From Oscillospiraceae bacterium (GTDB lineage: Bacteria; Bacillota; Clostridia; Oscillospirales; Acutalibacteraceae): a stretch of DNA of 64,000 bases. The stretch's first letter is position 1; the number at the start of each line of letters is the position of its first letter. Where the stretch lies: contig SVQH01000010.1 in NCBI GenBank assembly GCA_015065425.1, positions 1 to 64,000 of the forward strand, read 5' to 3'. The notes beneath the pieces were generated by a model. The model was not told the origin of the DNA. It made no database searches and saw nothing but the letters and a program-made list of their open reading frames with translations. Made by a program: the position numbers and the translations under genes. Of the stretch, positions 54,188 to 62,581 are shown piece by piece.

Positions 54188-54307
54188 ATGGCAACAACAA
54201 GTCTTTGGAAGGTGTCGGGCTCTTTGAAAAAGGTCTTGGACTATGCATCCGATAAAGAAAAAACAAATCTCGAAAATGAACAGAAACTGATTATTGAGAT
54301 AGTCTAA
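54188..54307 (+). pseudogene. Remnant of a relaxase gene (39 codons)
   Basis: Starts MATTSLWKVSGSLKKVLDYA, the typical start of MOBP-type relaxases of CTn-like elements, and stops after 39 codons. The start codon follows the mobC remnant directly, the normal gene order. The rest of the gene is absent. Confidence 0.78.
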
Positions 54308-54310
54308 TAT

Positions 54311-54780
54311 GACTCCGAGATAGAAATCTTTAATATAAATATCTCAACATCATAAAACCTTATGTATAAGCAGTATTTGTTCTCAACGCCCCCTGCTTCA
54401 CCGGGAAGAAACTGAACGGTAGATTGGTTTTTCTACACCACGGGAATCTCACCCCTCTGTTGTTAACTCAGAGCTACTTTCATCGGTTGCGACGGTTTTA
54501 TCACGCTCGACCTGTGACTAAGCAGGAGTACCATTATAAATTCTAATAGTCATCGCCTTATTGAGAACCACTCAATATTTATAGTTCAGTTTTCTCGCTC
54601 ACTCTTATGAGTTCATGGCGTACTAACTACTTGGCTCGTATTAAAACTGATGTATTCAGTTCCCTGATATTCAATTTTCAAGGTTCTTGAAAGTGTTTTG
54701 TTTAACCCCTTCACTAGTTGGGACAGAGAATGGCACTTTCTTACCCCTAAAATTGAAAAAAGTTTCAAAAATCCGAAAAT
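54311..54780 (-). other. Structured non-coding stretch without genes
   Basis: No credible gene. On the minus strand there are several short hairpins: GGTAGA/TCTACC near 54417, CTCTG/CAGAG near 54455, TTGAG/CTCAA near 54562. The GTGAAGCAGGGGGC near 54392 resembles the right ends of IS200/IS605 elements next to tnpB. It could be a degenerate IS end or an unnamed RNA. A 65-codon frame in it (54613-54810) has no support. Confidence 0.35.
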
Positions 54781-54803
54781 TTGTGTATTTTGACGAAAAA
54801 AAA

Positions 54804-54833
54804 GAACCATAATCGCTGAAGCAATTATGGTTC
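54804..54833 (-). terminator. Rho-independent terminator, minus strand
   Basis: Stem GAACCATAAT (54804-54813) with ATTATGGTTC (54824-54833), followed on the minus strand by a run of eight T. It ends some transcript coming from the right side. Confidence 0.78.
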
Positions 54834-54984
54834 CGTATTAGGTATTTTAATTATTGTATTTATACTATCTTATAACATAAAAGGTTTGTAGTAATTTATT
54901 GTTAGAAAACGACTTTAAGAGTGTGTTTTAATGATAAATATGAGCAAAAAGGAATAGCTTAACAATGTGTCAATCGCCTTTTTA

Positions 54985-55143
54985 ATTAGCAAGTTTTTTT
55001 TAATTTTTTTGAAAAAATTAGCAAACATCTTCATTTCATTAGCAAAAAGCCTATTTTCGTGCTAATTTTCATTAGCAAACCGTTCACCTTGAAGGCGGTT
55101 GTCATTTTCACAAAATCTCATTAGCAAAACTGTTCTTGCTAAT
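54985..55143. repeat. Cluster of ATTAGCAA repeats
   Basis: Five direct copies at 54985, 55017, 55038, 55071 and 55120, one exact inverted copy at 55136-55143 and one near copy at 55059. They could be arm-type binding sites of an integrase or replication-type iterons. The last two copies form part of the hairpin at 55112-55151. The rest of 54841-55110 has no gene. Confidence 0.5.
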
Positions 55144-55151
55144 GAGATTTT
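55112..55151. terminator. 16-base perfect hairpin
   Basis: Arms 55112-55127 and 55136-55151 pair perfectly around an 8-base loop; T-runs on the plus side. It may be a terminator or a structure of the integration region. Confidence 0.65.
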
Positions 55152-55180
55152 TACTACTTTTTAAAATATATCAAAAAACA

Positions 55181-55226
55181 AAAGAGCCCGAAACCCTTGT
55201 AAAATAAAGGTTTTCAGGCTCTTTTT
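55181..55226 (-). terminator. Terminator of tRNA-Arg
   Basis: Stem AAAGAGCC and AAACCTT-like arms pair over about 16 positions; on the minus strand a run TTTTGTTTTTTG follows. It lies directly after the tRNA gene. Confidence 0.8.
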
Positions 55227-55301
55227 TGGCACCCCCTGCGAGAATCGAACTCACATCTAATCCTTAGGAGGGATTTATTCTATCCATTGAACTAAGGAGG
55301 C
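55227..55301 (-). tRNA. tRNA-Arg (anticodon CCU)
   Basis: A complete cloverleaf on the minus strand. Acceptor GCCTCCT pairs with AGGGGGT (two G-U pairs), D-arm GTTC-GAAT, anticodon stem AATCC/GGATT with loop CTCCTAA (anticodon CCT), T-arm GTGAG/CTCGC with TTCGATT, encoded CCA. Its terminator follows at 55181. Confidence 0.92.
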
Positions 55302-55385
55302 TTTTATAGAAAATTTAGTATTTATTAGTACGAGAATAACAGACTATCATTTGCATTTAGCCAAAAGGCGGATGCTCTGACGAAT

Positions 55386-55425
55386 TCTTAGGAGGACCTT
55401 ATTCTATCCGTTGAACTAAGAGGGC
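55386..55425 (-). pseudogene. Truncated tRNA-Arg (5-prime half)
   Basis: A second tRNA-Arg(CCU)-like sequence that matches through the acceptor 5-prime strand, D-arm and anticodon loop (TCCTAAG), then diverges completely. There is no 3-prime half. It shares a 22-base stretch with the intact copy. It is probably the remains of a target tRNA disrupted by an integration event. Confidence 0.65.
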
Positions 55426-55505
55426 ACTGTTTTTTTGCACTGCTCATTTTAGCAAATTATGTGCTTGTTGTCAATCTTTTATGATTCTTTTTTATTTTAA
55501 TGTCC

Positions 55506-55534
55506 TTGATTACTTTATATATATATGCTAAAAT
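55506..55534 (+). promoter_or_regulatory. Promoter of the 55591 operon
   Basis: TTGATT (55506-55511), a 17-base spacer and an extended -10 TGC-TAAAAT (55529-55534). Confidence 0.7.
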
Positions 55535-55590
55535 GATTGTGAGAACATGGGAGAGTTTTCTTTCGTGTTATTTTGCAAGGGGAAATTTCA

Positions 55591-57525
55591 ATGAAAAAAA
55601 TCAAAGGGCTTATATGTTTATATCTTACGGTGGCAGTGCTTCTCGGTGTCGCTGTGGTGCCCTATGCTTCTACAGCTTTAAGTGACAGTAAAAATGCCGT
55701 GGTTGAAAAAGCTTCAGGATATTCAGAAGATGCTGAAAACAGCGGAGAAACGGAAAGTGTTACGGCAGATGATAAGTCAAAAGATACTTTTTGTGAAACT
55801 GAAACTGTTTATCCGGAAGAAATGACGACGGATGCTGATATATATAATGTAAATAAGGAAGATACGGCACATAAAAACGGCACTTCCGATGAAATTTTTG
55901 ATAAAGAGGAGGTTTCTTCTGAAAATTCCTCTGATGAGTTTTTTACCGTTAATCTTTCTCAGGATAATTCATATTATCCCGGAAGCGGCAAGGAAACGGT
56001 TACGGGACTTAATATTTTTACGGATACTTACGGAATGCTGAGTTCTCCAGACAGCATTAATGTGTATACATTCACACTTGATACGAGGGCTGTTTTCAGA
56101 TATTCGGTTTCCCATGATAAATATAGTTCGTTGGCGGGCTGGAACATTGCACTTTATCAGGAATATTTTATCAACGGTGACGGGGGAGAAAAGGGTTACA
56201 GACTTATAAATACCATTACAACTGACCCTTCGGTGACTTTCGATTCCTCGTCTGAATTGGGGCTTCTTAAGGGTGAATACCGTCTTGTGGTGACACAGGG
56301 TACAGGTTATTCCCCTGATGTGTACAGAATAAGTGTCACCATTGTTGAAGGGTCAAAGTATGAGACGGAATGCAATGACAATGTATACAGATATAATGAT
56401 ATATACAGTGACATCCCCGTAAAAGGTACTGCTTCAAGGCTTCCCGACAGACAGGATGAGGACTGGTATATGTTCAGGATGAATACTGACGGGATTATTG
56501 AACTGTCCTTCACTCACGCTGAAATTGCGGATAAACTCAGTGTTTGCTGGCAGGTAATTTTTTATTCCGAGGATATGACGCAGCTGTTTTCTGTCAATTC
56601 CGAATTCAATACGCCGACTTTTGAAAGCGGTGAAGTCGGACTTACGGCAGGTAATTATTATGTTGCCGTTATCAATCGTGTGTATACCGATATAATTTAT
56701 ACTCTTAAGATTGAAAGAAGTGCTGTTAATGATGCAGAAAACGAACGTAACGATTCAAAAGAGACTGCGAATGAAATAGCTGTCAATGCCACTGTGACGG
56801 GAAGCATTTCCGCACAGATAAACGGGATAGACAGGGATTATTTCAGATTTAATCTTCCTGAAGCAGGTGCCGTTGTGCTTGAATTTGCACACGAAGCCAT
56901 AGGCGAAGAGGAAGAAAGAGAGGGCTGGAATTACAGACTTCTCAACTCAGACGGAAGTGTTGTTTTTGCAGGTGTATCACAGTGGGCGGATGACGTCAGT
57001 GCTTCTTCTCTTATAGGACTTCCGAGGGGAACTTACTATGTTCTGATTGACAGCGAAGGGCTTTATCACAACACTGAAAGATATTACCTGACAATTTCTT
57101 TCATTGAGGGTGACGAGTGGGAGAGTGAAATCAATGATTCCTTTTCCTCTGCAGATGAGCTTCAATACGGGGTGCCCGTAAATGCTGTACTTTCCGACAG
57201 AAGAAACGATTATGATTTTGACTTTTTTACCTTCACTCTTACAGATGAAGAGTATATTACCGTTGATTTCTCTCACGAAGTGCTCGGCTATTCAAGAAAT
57301 ATTTTCTCATTTACTCTTTATAATGAAAACGGGCAGCCTGTTGCTTCTACAGCTGACAGCGGCTCGGTATATAACATAAGTGTAATGTCAGATACGGAAA
57401 AAACAAGTGCAGAGTACGCACTTTTGCCCGGGAAATATTATATACGGATTTCTGCGGGAATTTTCTTTGACCACATAGGATATACGCTTTCATATCATGA
57501 GAGCATAACGGAGGATAAAATATGA
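55591..57525 (+). CDS. Secreted protein with tandem pre-peptidase-like domains
   Basis: A 644-residue protein. Signal peptide (1-25), a Glu/Asp/Ser/Thr-rich acidic linker (about 30-120), then four beta-sandwich domains of about 120 residues with the ENERND/EINDS plus Asp-Trp/Asp-Tyr-Phe pattern of bacterial pre-peptidase C-terminal (PPC) domains. There is no catalytic domain and no anchor. ATG 55591 has AAGGGG 8 bases upstream; the TTG at 55573 is rejected. It leads an operon with the next two genes. Confidence 0.72.
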   Translation: MKKIKGLICLYLTVAVLLGVAVVPYASTALSDSKNAVVEKASGYSEDAENSGETESVTADDKSKDTFCETETVYPEEMTTDADIYNVNKEDTAHKNGTSDEIFDKEEVSSENSSDEFFTVNLSQDNSYYPGSGKETVTGLNIFTDTYGMLSSPDSINVYTFTLDTRAVFRYSVSHDKYSSLAGWNIALYQEYFINGDGGEKGYRLINTITTDPSVTFDSSSELGLLKGEYRLVVTQGTGYSPDVYRISVTIVEGSKYETECNDNVYRYNDIYSDIPVKGTASRLPDRQDEDWYMFRMNTDGIIELSFTHAEIADKLSVCWQVIFYSEDMTQLFSVNSEFNTPTFESGEVGLTAGNYYVAVINRVYTDIIYTLKIERSAVNDAENERNDSKETANEIAVNATVTGSISAQINGIDRDYFRFNLPEAGAVVLEFAHEAIGEEEEREGWNYRLLNSDGSVVFAGVSQWADDVSASSLIGLPRGTYYVLIDSEGLYHNTERYYLTISFIEGDEWESEINDSFSSADELQYGVPVNAVLSDRRNDYDFDFFTFTLTDEEYITVDFSHEVLGYSRNIFSFTLYNENGQPVASTADSGSVYNISVMSDTEKTSAEYALLPGKYYIRISAGIFFDHIGYTLSYHESITEDKI

Positions 57526-58385
57526 AATATTCAGTAAGTTCTTACAGCTATTCTTCTCTTGTTTCAGCAGGAGAGTATACCGAAAAACAGCTTATTGCCC
57601 TTGCAAAGGAAATGGGCTTTGACGGCATAGAATTCGCAGAGATACATGCCCCTGAGGGAACGGATAAGCTTACTTATGCAAAAGAGCTGAAAGCAGAGGC
57701 AGAGAAGCACGAAATTGATATCGTTGCCTATTGTATCGGTTCAGATCTTCTTTATGACAGAGAAAATCAGATAAACAAACTGAAAAATGAAGTAGATGTT
57801 GCTGAGGCTCTCGGATGTAAAGTGATGCGTCACGATGCATCGGGAGGATATAAGGAAAATGAGAAAAAGCAGGGTATGGGATTTAATAATGCTCTGCCTG
57901 TAATAGTTGAAGGCTATAAAGCGGTTACGGAATATGCAAAGACAAAAGGTATTCGCACCTGCATTGAAAATCACGGCTTTTTTGCACAGGATTCCGAACG
58001 TGTTGCAGCAATAATAAACGGAGTCAATGATGAAAATTTCGGTGCTCTTGTCGATATCGGAAATTTCATGTGTGCAGATGAAGATCCTGCTGTTGCAGTG
58101 GGTAATGTTGCCCCTTATGCTTTTCATGTTCATGCAAAGGATTTCCATTTCAAAAAAGGAACAGAGTTTATACCTTCCGACGGCTTCTTTATGACAAGGG
58201 GCGGAAACTTCCTCAGAGGGGCAATTATCGGTCACGGTGCAGTTCCCGTAATGCAGTGTCTGAGAATTCTTAAAAACGCAGGCTATAACGGTTATGTAAC
58301 TGTTGAATTTGAAGGTATGGAATATGCCAAAAAAGGTGTAAAATACGGTCTTGATACATTAAAGAAGATAGATGAACTCATATAA
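57522..58385 (+). CDS. Sugar phosphate isomerase/epimerase family TIM barrel
   Basis: A 287-residue protein of the xylose-isomerase-like TIM barrel family (AP endonuclease 2 superfamily). Seen: a GFDGIEFAE strand, RHDASGG, a CIENHGF motif, VDIGNFM and VHAKDFHF, which supply metal-binding residues. The substrate is not predictable. Its ATG overlaps the previous stop codon (ATGA). Confidence 0.82.
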   Translation: MKYSVSSYSYSSLVSAGEYTEKQLIALAKEMGFDGIEFAEIHAPEGTDKLTYAKELKAEAEKHEIDIVAYCIGSDLLYDRENQINKLKNEVDVAEALGCKVMRHDASGGYKENEKKQGMGFNNALPVIVEGYKAVTEYAKTKGIRTCIENHGFFAQDSERVAAIINGVNDENFGALVDIGNFMCADEDPAVAVGNVAPYAFHVHAKDFHFKKGTEFIPSDGFFMTRGGNFLRGAIIGHGAVPVMQCLRILKNAGYNGYVTVEFEGMEYAKKGVKYGLDTLKKIDELI

Positions 58386-58830
58386 TATGTTTATGGAAAA
58401 AGCCCTCTTATTGGCACAGGAAGCGGCAGCGGAAGGGGAAGTCCCCGTTGGTGCCGTAATTGTCAGAGACGGCAAAATAATAGCTACGGGCAGAAACCGC
58501 AGGGAAATAGGCAAAAACGCACTTTATCATGCTGAAATAGAAGCCATTGACAATGCATGTAAAAAGCTTGGAGGCTGGCGGCTTCCCCGATGTGAGTTGT
58601 ATGTCACCCTTGAACCCTGCCCGATGTGTGCAGGTGCAATTATCAATTCGAGAATTGAAAAAGTATATTTCGGTGCTTATGACAAAAAAGCAGGCAGTGT
58701 AAGAAGTATTGTAAGACTTTTTGATTTGCCCTATAATCATAAAAGCCTTGTTGAAGGCGGTGTAATGGAAGAAGAATGTGCAGCGGTGTTGTCAGAGTTT
58801 TTCAGAAAACTGAGGGAAACTAAATCATAA
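58372..58830 (+). CDS. tadA: tRNA adenosine(34) deaminase
   Basis: A 152-residue deaminase that makes inosine at the wobble base of tRNA-Arg(ACG). Zinc and proton-relay motifs are seen: HAEIEAI near residue 53 and PCPMCAGAI near 83. It overlaps the isomerase gene by 14 bases. The length and motifs are normal. Confidence 0.93.
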   Translation: MNSYNMFMEKALLLAQEAAAEGEVPVGAVIVRDGKIIATGRNRREIGKNALYHAEIEAIDNACKKLGGWRLPRCELYVTLEPCPMCAGAIINSRIEKVYFGAYDKKAGSVRSIVRLFDLPYNHKSLVEGGVMEEECAAVLSEFFRKLRETKS

Positions 58831-58837
58831 TTTATAT

Positions 58838-58922
58838 GCGAATTTGCCTTGAGTTCCTGTCTGGGATGATGCCCTGTCAAGGGGACGTAATATACCTCGG
58901 CGAATCGCTCCGCCAAATTAAG
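58838..58922 (+). ncRNA. Candidate structured RNA after tadA
   Basis: Outer pairing AATTT (58841-58845) with AAATT (58915-58919), a hairpin CCTTGA (58847-58852) with TCAAGG (58877-58882), and a hairpin GGCG/CGCC (58899-58902 with 58911-58914). The three stems form a junction. In Bacillus the SRP RNA follows tadA, but the SRP GGAAGGAAGC signature is absent here. Unknown class, low confidence. Confidence 0.35.
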
Positions 58923-58938
58923 CTTTATGTGTTTTGAA

Positions 58939-58983
58939 AATAAATAAAGGAGACTCCTTTCAGCGGGAGCCTCCTTTATTTAT
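58939..58983. terminator. Bidirectional terminator
   Basis: A long stem AAATAAAGGAG-A-CTCC with GGAG-C-CTCCTTTATTT between the convergent tadA and dockerin genes. Confidence 0.85.
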
Positions 58984-59003
58984 GTATTCATCAGATGATT
59001 TTA

Positions 59004-61160
59004 TCAATAACCGAAAATTCTTATTGTTATTACATCTGTATCTGCGATATTTTCAGGTACGGTGAAGGTGTATACTCCGTCAACAAGTTCGATATCAGTT
59101 TCAATTACCTCTCCGTTTGCTGCTGTGTAAGCGAATCTTACGAACATATTCTGAGCAGGTTCTTTTACTGTGAATGAAACCTTGCCGCCTGCGGAAACAT
59201 CGCAATCATCAGCGAACTCAATTTCATAAGTACCTTCAACAAATATTCTTGTAAAAGGTTTTGTTTCAATGAGTTTGTCGCAGATTTCACAGAAAATGCT
59301 GCAGGTGCCTTCTTCTGATTCTGTTGCAGGCTTATCAATTCTTATCTCACCGGGTTTGTGTGCTGCCATTGCGATATCTTCGCTTTCGAGGACCGTTTCA
59401 CAAACTGTACATGAAAGTGTCTTAAGACCTGTTTCGGTACATGTGGCTTCCTTTGTTGTTACCCACTTGCCGAGAGTATGTGCAAGTGCAGGAGAATAGT
59501 AGGAACGTACTTCTTCACATCTTGTGCACTGCTGTTGTCTTTCGCCGCGTTCGGAGCAGGTTGCTTGTTTTATCTCAGTCCATGTACCCCATTCGTGACC
59601 GAGCTTTGTGTTATAGTCTGTTCTGATGCTGCCTGCGATTTCTTCATTGCAGTATCTGCAGATTTCAACTGTCTGTGCGTCCTGTGTACATGTGGCTTCT
59701 GAGTAAACCTTCTTTTCACCCATTACACACTTGCCGAGGCAAGTAATTTTTCCGTATTTCTTTTCACCGCATACGGTACATTTTATATAGCCTTCGCCAT
59801 CTTCTTTACAGAGAACACCTGAAACATGATAAATTATCAGGCTTCCGTTTTCGTCTTTTTCGTTGAAGCTGTGAGCCTTCTTCTCAATGACCTTTTCTGC
59901 TGCATCATTACCGCAAACTGAACAGTAGCCTATCATAAGTCCTTCTTCTGTGCAGGTAGCAGGTCTGACATTTGTCCACTGAGCAACAGTATGACCGTTT
60001 GCAGATACTGCCTTTGTAACGGGACCGCAATAACGGCAAACACCTTCAAGAAGTCCTTCTTCCGTACAATCGGGAGCTTTAGTCTGTTCCCACTTGTCAA
60101 TGAGGTCGTGCTCTGTTACGGGGAGAGAAATTTCTCTTGCATCACCGCAGAGGGTACAGATAACATCAGCAGTTCCTTCTTCACTGCAGGAGGGCTCTTT
60201 TGTTACCTTGTAGTGGCTGTTGTCATAGTCATGACCGAGGGCAGGGAGAGTTTTTGTGTTTGTGATATCTTCGCAGAATACGCACTTATCGCCCTGTAAG
60301 CCTGTTTCCGTGCAGGTAGGCTCGGTGATTATCACAGTTTTTTCATAAAGATGACCGTGAGCTTTCGTTACTATGGATTTACTGCCTTCGCCGCAGTATT
60401 TGCATTTGTAAACATCAAGTCCGTCTTCCGTGCAGGTATTGGGAACCTCTGTAGCCCACCAGAAGCTGTGAGCACCGCGGGGATTTTCAACTGTTTCTTC
60501 GTAATTTCCGCATACTGTACAGGTTCTGTGTTTCGGAACTGCATCAAGGCAGTTTACACCATCGGGATATGTCCATTCGCCGCTGTGACCTGTCTTTGCA
60601 ATGGTTGTTTCTTTTATCACCGTGTTGCAGAAAAGACATTTCATCTGAGCTATGCCTTCCTGAAGACAGTTTGCTTCCTGAGTTGTTTCCCATACTCCGG
60701 GAACATGATTGTCAGCAGGTGTGGTAATTTTTGCATAAAGCTTTACACATGTAGTGCAGACCTTTACCTTAAGACCTTCCGTTGTGCAGGTTGAGGGAAC
60801 AATGATAATTTCAATGGTGTTGTGTCCGGGAATGTTTTCAAGACCTACTGCAAGACGCAGTGCAAGTCGTGCATCCTGAGCGGTTATTTCACCGTCTTCA
60901 TCGATATCAGCCTTCATGAAAGCGGAAGCGTCGATGTTTTCAAGATTTACGGCAACTCTCAAAATTGTACGGGCATCGTCGGATGATACCGTACCGTCGC
61001 CGTTTGCGTCACCGCTGCTGTAACAGTTGTCAAGGCTGTTTACAGAATCCAGCTCGAGTATTTCGTCGTTTTCCATGTCAAAGCCTGCAGCTGCTGAAAA
61101 TGACAGACAGCATATAAGAGCTGTGACAGCGAAAAACACATAAAGTAATTTGTTTTTCAT
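59004..61160 (-). CDS. Secreted dockerin protein with Cys-pair repeats
   Basis: A 718-residue protein. Signal peptide (1-25); a type I dockerin at about 46-112 with two Ca-binding loops (DANGDGTVSSDD and DIDEDGEITAQD); then about eleven repeats of roughly 45-50 residues with pattern C(T/S)E-G, CxxC, and AxGH (about 120-650); a beta-rich end. Dockerins dock to cohesins, but this chain has no enzyme domain. The repeats occur in gut Firmicutes secreted proteins; their role is unknown. Confidence 0.82.
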   Translation of the reverse strand: MKNKLLYVFFAVTALICCLSFSAAAGFDMENDEILELDSVNSLDNCYSSGDANGDGTVSSDDARTILRVAVNLENIDASAFMKADIDEDGEITAQDARLALRLAVGLENIPGHNTIEIIIVPSTCTTEGLKVKVCTTCVKLYAKITTPADNHVPGVWETTQEANCLQEGIAQMKCLFCNTVIKETTIAKTGHSGEWTYPDGVNCLDAVPKHRTCTVCGNYEETVENPRGAHSFWWATEVPNTCTEDGLDVYKCKYCGEGSKSIVTKAHGHLYEKTVIITEPTCTETGLQGDKCVFCEDITNTKTLPALGHDYDNSHYKVTKEPSCSEEGTADVICTLCGDAREISLPVTEHDLIDKWEQTKAPDCTEEGLLEGVCRYCGPVTKAVSANGHTVAQWTNVRPATCTEEGLMIGYCSVCGNDAAEKVIEKKAHSFNEKDENGSLIIYHVSGVLCKEDGEGYIKCTVCGEKKYGKITCLGKCVMGEKKVYSEATCTQDAQTVEICRYCNEEIAGSIRTDYNTKLGHEWGTWTEIKQATCSERGERQQQCTRCEEVRSYYSPALAHTLGKWVTTKEATCTETGLKTLSCTVCETVLESEDIAMAAHKPGEIRIDKPATESEEGTCSIFCEICDKLIETKPFTRIFVEGTYEIEFADDCDVSAGGKVSFTVKEPAQNMFVRFAYTAANGEVIETDIELVDGVYTFTVPENIADTDVITIRIFGY

Positions 61161-61246
61161 TTTTGTACCTCCAGAGAAGCATATATATACAGAGTTATTG
61201 TAACATAATGTTTTGTCAATTGCAAGGAAAGTAATAAATAATTACA

Positions 61247-62566
61247 TTATAACTCTGAATATTTTTCTATCCAGTTCTGTATTTTTTTATCATCCCACTT
61301 GTCGGGCATCATTTTGTAGATAGACGGCAGCATGGGCATTCCGGAAATAGTTTTCAGAAGGGAAGGCAACAGCTTGATTTTAGGTGCAGCGGCTGACAGC
61401 TTGTTTATAATATAAGCTGCATTGACTTCGGAAAAATTACCTCCCGCCATTCCTATTTCTTTTTCCGTAAGAATGTTTTTCTCAAGGAAGAAATCTATGT
61501 CCTCTGCGGTAATTGCACCGAAAAAACGACGCATAATGCTGATGGGGACAAGGTTGTTCCCGAAAAGAGTGAAATATCTGTACTGGTATTGCCAAAGGTC
61601 TTCTTTTTTATACCCTCTCTTTTCTGCAGCCATAACTGCGGCTGCAAGAAGCTTTCCTGCCTGAAGGGAAAGATTTATTCCCGAGCCGTTGAGGGGGACC
61701 GTCATTCCCGCACTGTCGCCGACAAGTGCGTATGAATCTGCAATTATCATGGGAAGTGTTTTTGAAAGAGGTATTTTTGCAGTATGACCTCCTCTGATGG
61801 GCGTGGTGCCCATTCCGGGATAAAGCTTTCTCAGATCTTCGAGCGAAGTGTCAATTTCTTCTTCGGTGAGACTTCCGAATTTTCCTATGAGCACATCAAT
61901 ATATTCTTCTTCGGTAATTACCCAGTCAAGGCCCGGTTTTCCGCAGTTGTAGAAAAACACAGAATAATTGGGATCGGTGATATATTTATCCGGGTTTTCG
62001 TAATATGCTCTGTATATCTCAATGATGTCATCTTCAGCAAAGTCCCTCTGAATACCGAATTGTTCGGGAAGGCTTTTTCTTACGGGAGAAAACATTCCTG
62101 CCGCATCAACGGTCATATCTGCGGTAAATTCTTTTTCTTTTCCGTCAATAACCGCTTTTATGCCGAGCACCTTTGTGTTTTCGGTCAGTGCCTCTTTTAT
62201 ATCTGCACCGAAAATGAATTTTACTCCGCATTTTTCGCAGTGTTCAATGAGATATTGAATGAGAAACTTTCTGTCAATGGTGATGCCGTTTGAGGAAGCA
62301 GCACCGGGACCTTCATCCGTGTTAAGCTTTACGGTCTTTTTAGGATTGTAATAGCACATGTGAAGACCTCGTTTGAAACAGTCTTCGGGAGGGACGGGGA
62401 TATCTGCAAAATGAAATGCAGGTATATCCATGGCATCATGCCAGTCGTGTCCTATTGTTTCTTTTGTCTGTTTTTCGACAACAGTTACGTCATAGCCGTT
62501 TTTGGAGAGTATGGCTGCTGCGGAAAGGCCTCCGTGCCCTGCCCCTGCAACAAGAATTTTTTTCAT
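61247..62566 (-). CDS. FAD-dependent oxidoreductase, geranylgeranyl reductase-like
   Basis: A 439-residue protein. N-terminal GAGHGGLSAA dinucleotide-binding motif (residues 7-16), a DAAGMFSPVRKSL motif and a VGDSAGMTVPLNGSGI motif of the GR2-type FAD fold. Such enzymes reduce polyprenyl or other substrates; a partner radical SAM gene is 14 bases away. AAAGGAG precedes the ATG. Confidence 0.83.
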   Translation of the reverse strand: MKKILVAGAGHGGLSAAAILSKNGYDVTVVEKQTKETIGHDWHDAMDIPAFHFADIPVPPEDCFKRGLHMCYYNPKKTVKLNTDEGPGAASSNGITIDRKFLIQYLIEHCEKCGVKFIFGADIKEALTENTKVLGIKAVIDGKEKEFTADMTVDAAGMFSPVRKSLPEQFGIQRDFAEDDIIEIYRAYYENPDKYITDPNYSVFFYNCGKPGLDWVITEEEYIDVLIGKFGSLTEEEIDTSLEDLRKLYPGMGTTPIRGGHTAKIPLSKTLPMIIADSYALVGDSAGMTVPLNGSGINLSLQAGKLLAAAVMAAEKRGYKKEDLWQYQYRYFTLFGNNLVPISIMRRFFGAITAEDIDFFLEKNILTEKEIGMAGGNFSEVNAAYIINKLSAAAPKIKLLPSLLKTISGMPMLPSIYKMMPDKWDDKKIQNWIEKYSEL

Positions 62567-62581
62567 GTTCTGTCAACTCCT

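Larger units (their letters stand above)
53916..54363. repeat. 14-base inverted repeat flanking mobilisation gene remnants
   Basis: ATAAGGTTTTATGA (53916-53929) and its exact inverse (54350-54363) bound about 420 bases that hold the broken mobC and relaxase pieces. It could be element ends or coincidence. Confidence 0.4.

Noticed and set aside
54613-54810. 65-codon minus-strand frame near the relics
   Set aside because: No ribosome site, no domain, and it crosses the terminator hairpin at 54804.
54985-55143. Regular ATTAGCAA repeats as a CRISPR array
   Set aside because: Units are only 8 bases, spacing is irregular, one is inverted, and there are no cas genes.
55500-55685. Plus-strand frame starting before the PPC-type gene
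   Set aside because: Overlaps the real signal peptide in another frame and includes the promoter.
58838-58922. SRP RNA (ffs/scr), expected after tadA
   Set aside because: The conserved GGAAGGAAGC apical motif is absent and the region is too short for a clostridial SRP RNA.
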